This document shows, piece by piece, positions 5,336-7,393 of a stretch of DNA of 7,393 bases. The notes below the pieces were generated by a model. That model saw only the letters and a program-made list of their open reading frames with translations, did no database searches and was not told the DNA's origin. A program made the translations under genes and the position numbers. The DNA is from an uncultured Marinosulfonomonas sp. (GTDB taxonomy: Bacteria; Pseudomonadota; Alphaproteobacteria; Rhodobacterales; Rhodobacteraceae), in contig CAMZKY010000057.1 in assembly GCA_947311455.1 (NCBI GenBank), forward strand, positions 1 to 7,393, read 5' to 3'. Every line of letters begins with the position of its first letter. Position 1 is the stretch's first letter.

Positions 5336-5620
5336 ATGATCGCACTCTATCAAACAATTCAGCTTGTTATGGGCGTTGTATATTTCGTCATGCTTGTTCA
5401 CATCATTATGAGCTGGTTGATTAATTTTCAGGTTCTCAATCTGCACCAACCACTTGTTGCGCAACTATGGTATGGCTTGAATAAGTTACTAGAGCCGCTT
5501 TATGACAAAATTCGTCAGTTTTTGCCAAATACTCATCCTCTTGATTTAGCCCCGCTTGTCGCTTTCATTGCCGTGATCGCATTGCGAAACTATATCCTCC
5601 CCGCTATTTTCCTAGGTTAA
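5336..5620 (+). CDS. YggT family integral membrane protein
   Basis: A 94-residue inner-membrane protein with two hydrophobic segments (about 5-29 and 72-93) and a polar loop containing LNKLLEPLYDKIRQFLP (48-64) and PLDLAPLVAFI (68-78), the family's conserved pattern. YggT proteins are widespread and often linked to cell envelope, division or osmotic functions, but without an agreed biochemical role. The ATG at 5336 is preceded by AAAGGAACATCAAA, a reasonable ribosome-binding site; the frame extends upstream to 5285, but the extra 17 residues are not family-like. The stop lies 19 bp before recQ, so the two are likely co-transcribed. GC content is only about 40 %, clearly below the adjoining recQ. 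Confidence 0.9.
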   Translation: MIALYQTIQLVMGVVYFVMLVHIIMSWLINFQVLNLHQPLVAQLWYGLNKLLEPLYDKIRQFLPNTHPLDLAPLVAFIAVIALRNYILPAIFLG

Positions 5621-5639
5621 GCACAGGCAATCCGCCACA

Positions 5640-7393
5640 ATGACCCGAGACCTAGAAATTTTATCATCCGTTTTCGGGTTTGACGCCTTTCGCCCCGGGC
5701 AGGCAGAAATTGTCGATGCGGTTGTATCTGGCCGCAATACGCTGGCGATCATGCCCACCGGCGGCGGTAAATCCTTGTGCTTTCAATTGCCTGCCTTGAT
5801 GCGCGATGGAGTGACGGTGGTAATTTCACCGCTGATTGCCCTGATGCGCGATCAGGTGCGCGCTCTGCGCGAAGCGGGGGTCGAGGCTGGCGCGCTGACC
5901 TCGGGCAACACCGAAGAAGAAACCGATTACGTTTATACCGCCGCCAACGATGGCCGTCTGAAAATCCTCTATATGGCGCCCGAACGTCTGGCATCCTCTG
6001 GCACATTCGCGTTCCTGCAGCGGATCAACACCACCCTGATTGCCGTGGACGAGGCCCATTGCGTTTCTCAATGGGGCCATGATTTTCGCCCTGATTACCT
6101 GCGCATCGGTGACCTGCGCCGCAACCTGAATGTGCAGCTTGCCGCGTTCACCGCCACGGCGGATGAGGAAACCCGCGCCGAAATTGTAACGCGCTTGTTC
6201 CAAGGCACCGATCCCGCGGTTTTCCTGCACGGATTTGATCGCCCCAACATCCACCTTAGATTCGAGGCCAAAGACAGCCCGCGCCAACAAATTCTTGATT
6301 TCGCTGCGGCGCGCAAGGGTCGCCCGGGGATTGTCTATTGCGGCACCCGCAAGAAAACCGAAAGCCTGTCAAATGGCCTAAACACCGCCGGACACCACGC
6401 CTGCTTTTATCACGGCGGTATGGATCCCGCCGCCCGCCGCGAGGTCGAGCGCCGCTTTCAGCAGGAAGACGGCCTAATCGTTGTCGCCACGGTAGCCTTT
6501 GGCATGGGGGTTGATAAACCCGATATCCGTTGGGTGGCCCATGCCGATCTGCCCAAATCAATCGAATCCTATTATCAGGAAATTGGCCGCGCGGGGCGGG
6601 ATGGTGCACCCGCCGAAACGCTTACATTATTTGGCCCCGAAGACATCCGCCTGCGCCGCGCGCAAATCGACGAAAGCCTTGCGCCCCCCGAACGGCGCGA
6701 TGCCGATCATGCGCGGCTGAATGCCTTGCTGGGGCTGGCCGAAACGCTGGCCTGCCGCCGGCAAAAACTACTGGCGTTTTTTGGCGAAGACAGCCCGCCC
6801 TGCAACAACTGTGACCAATGTGAAACCCCACCTGAAACATACGATGGAACCAAGCATGTGCGCATGGCATTATCGGCGATCTTGCGCACAGGTGAATATT
6901 TTGGCAGTGGCCATCTGATTGATATCGTGATGGGCACCGAAACCGACAAAATCCGCGAACGCGGCCATGATACTCTGCCCACTTTTGGTGTTGGCAAAGA
7001 CTACAGCAAACGCGAATGGCAGGCCGTGTTCCGGCAAATGATGGGTCATGATCTGATCCGCCCTGACACCGAACGATTTGGTGGATTACGGATGACAGAA
7101 AAGGCCCGCCCGATTCTGCGAGGCGAGGAAAAAATTGAGCTGCGGAAAGATCTGATCCGCAAAGCAGCAACCTCGCGTCGGCCCGCAATCAAAACACTGG
7201 TTTCTGACGAAGACGCGCCGCTTTTGTCTGCACTCAAGGCCAAACGGCGCGCCTTGGCCGAGGAGGCCCGCCTGCCCGCCTATATGGTGTTTAACGATCG
7301 CACCCTGATCGAAATGGCCGAAACCCGCCCTCAAACCCTAGACGATATGATGGGTATCGGCGGCGTTGGCGCGAAAAAGCTGGAAAAATACGG
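5640..7393 (+). CDS. recQ: ATP-dependent DNA helicase RecQ (partial, C-terminus beyond right edge)
   Basis: RecQ unwinds DNA 3'-5' during recombination and repair (RecF pathway, replication-fork processing). From the ATG at 5640 the frame is open for 584 codons to the window end. Helicase motifs are in order: FRPGQ (motif 0, Gln21), PTGGGKS (Walker A, 39-45), SPLIALMRDQ (63-72), DEAH (137-140), QWGHDFRP aromatic loop (144-151), FTATA, the second RecA domain with FYHGGM and VATVAFGMGVDKPDIR, and SYYQEIGRAGRDG (motif VI). Four zinc ligands are at Cys372, 388, 391 and 394. The RQC winged helix (about 400-505) and an HRDC domain (from about 527, cut by the edge) follow. E. coli RecQ has about 609 residues, so only the end of HRDC is missing. 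All catalytic residues are present. The ribosome-binding site is weak (CAGGCAATCC); coupling to yggT 19 bp upstream may help. Confidence 0.95.
   Translation, partial: MTRDLEILSSVFGFDAFRPGQAEIVDAVVSGRNTLAIMPTGGGKSLCFQLPALMRDGVTVVISPLIALMRDQVRALREAGVEAGALTSGNTEEETDYVYTAANDGRLKILYMAPERLASSGTFAFLQRINTTLIAVDEAHCVSQWGHDFRPDYLRIGDLRRNLNVQLAAFTATADEETRAEIVTRLFQGTDPAVFLHGFDRPNIHLRFEAKDSPRQQILDFAAARKGRPGIVYCGTRKKTESLSNGLNTAGHHACFYHGGMDPAARREVERRFQQEDGLIVVATVAFGMGVDKPDIRWVAHADLPKSIESYYQEIGRAGRDGAPAETLTLFGPEDIRLRRAQIDESLAPPERRDADHARLNALLGLAETLACRRQKLLAFFGEDSPPCNNCDQCETPPETYDGTKHVRMALSAILRTGEYFGSGHLIDIVMGTETDKIRERGHDTLPTFGVGKDYSKREWQAVFRQMMGHDLIRPDTERFGGLRMTEKARPILRGEEKIELRKDLIRKAATSRRPAIKTLVSDEDAPLLSALKAKRRALAEEARLPAYMVFNDRTLIEMAETRPQTLDDMMGIGGVGAKKLEKY

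Overview
The window looks like a chromosomal segment from an alphaproteobacterium, most likely the Roseobacter/Rhodobacterales group. This rests on the style of the proteins (UMF1-type MFS transporter, VUT-type queuosine precursor transporter, MepA, phytase-like esterase, YggT, RecQ), on moderate GC with Rhodobacteraceae-like codon choice, and on the full-length anti-16S Shine-Dalgarno sequences. It is an inference from family resemblance, not a database match.

Layout, left to right. (1) Positions 1-458, minus strand: the start of a protein that runs off the left edge. A non-repetitive N-terminal domain of about 80 residues is followed by an alanine-alternating low-complexity tail encoded by a hexanucleotide (GCCAGT/GCCACT/GCCATT-like) repeat. 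(2) Positions 459-707: no convincing protein gene, but four perfect-period 11-bp tandem repeats (529-572) and a minus-strand intrinsic terminator (602-633). (3) Positions 708-5206, minus strand: a run of genes read right to left. They are a hotdog thioesterase, a UMF1-family MFS transporter, mepA, a phytase-like esterase, a queuosine precursor transporter, and an 18-codon small ORF with a near-perfect Shine-Dalgarno, ending at the terminator. MFS and mepA overlap by 4 bp (ATGA) and mepA and the esterase overlap by 28 bp, so that part is certainly one transcription unit. (4) Positions 5207-5335: divergent intergenic region. (5) Positions 5336-7393, plus strand: a YggT-family membrane protein, then recQ 19 bp downstream, truncated by the right edge within its HRDC domain.

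How the genes fit together: MepA trims peptidoglycan cross-links in the periplasm. The phytase-like esterase has a signal peptide and should act in the same compartment. The MFS and queuosine precursor transporters are inner-membrane carriers. The shared operon suggests envelope maintenance or salvage, but no single pathway is obvious. YggT and RecQ form a separate plus-strand pair.

The best candidates for something undescribed are the short transcript unit at about 602-830 (minus), which carries an 18-aa ORF, an internal anti-Shine-Dalgarno segment and a terminator, and the repeat-tailed protein at the left edge with its 11-bp repeat array upstream. No CRISPR array, transposon, tRNA or rRNA was seen.
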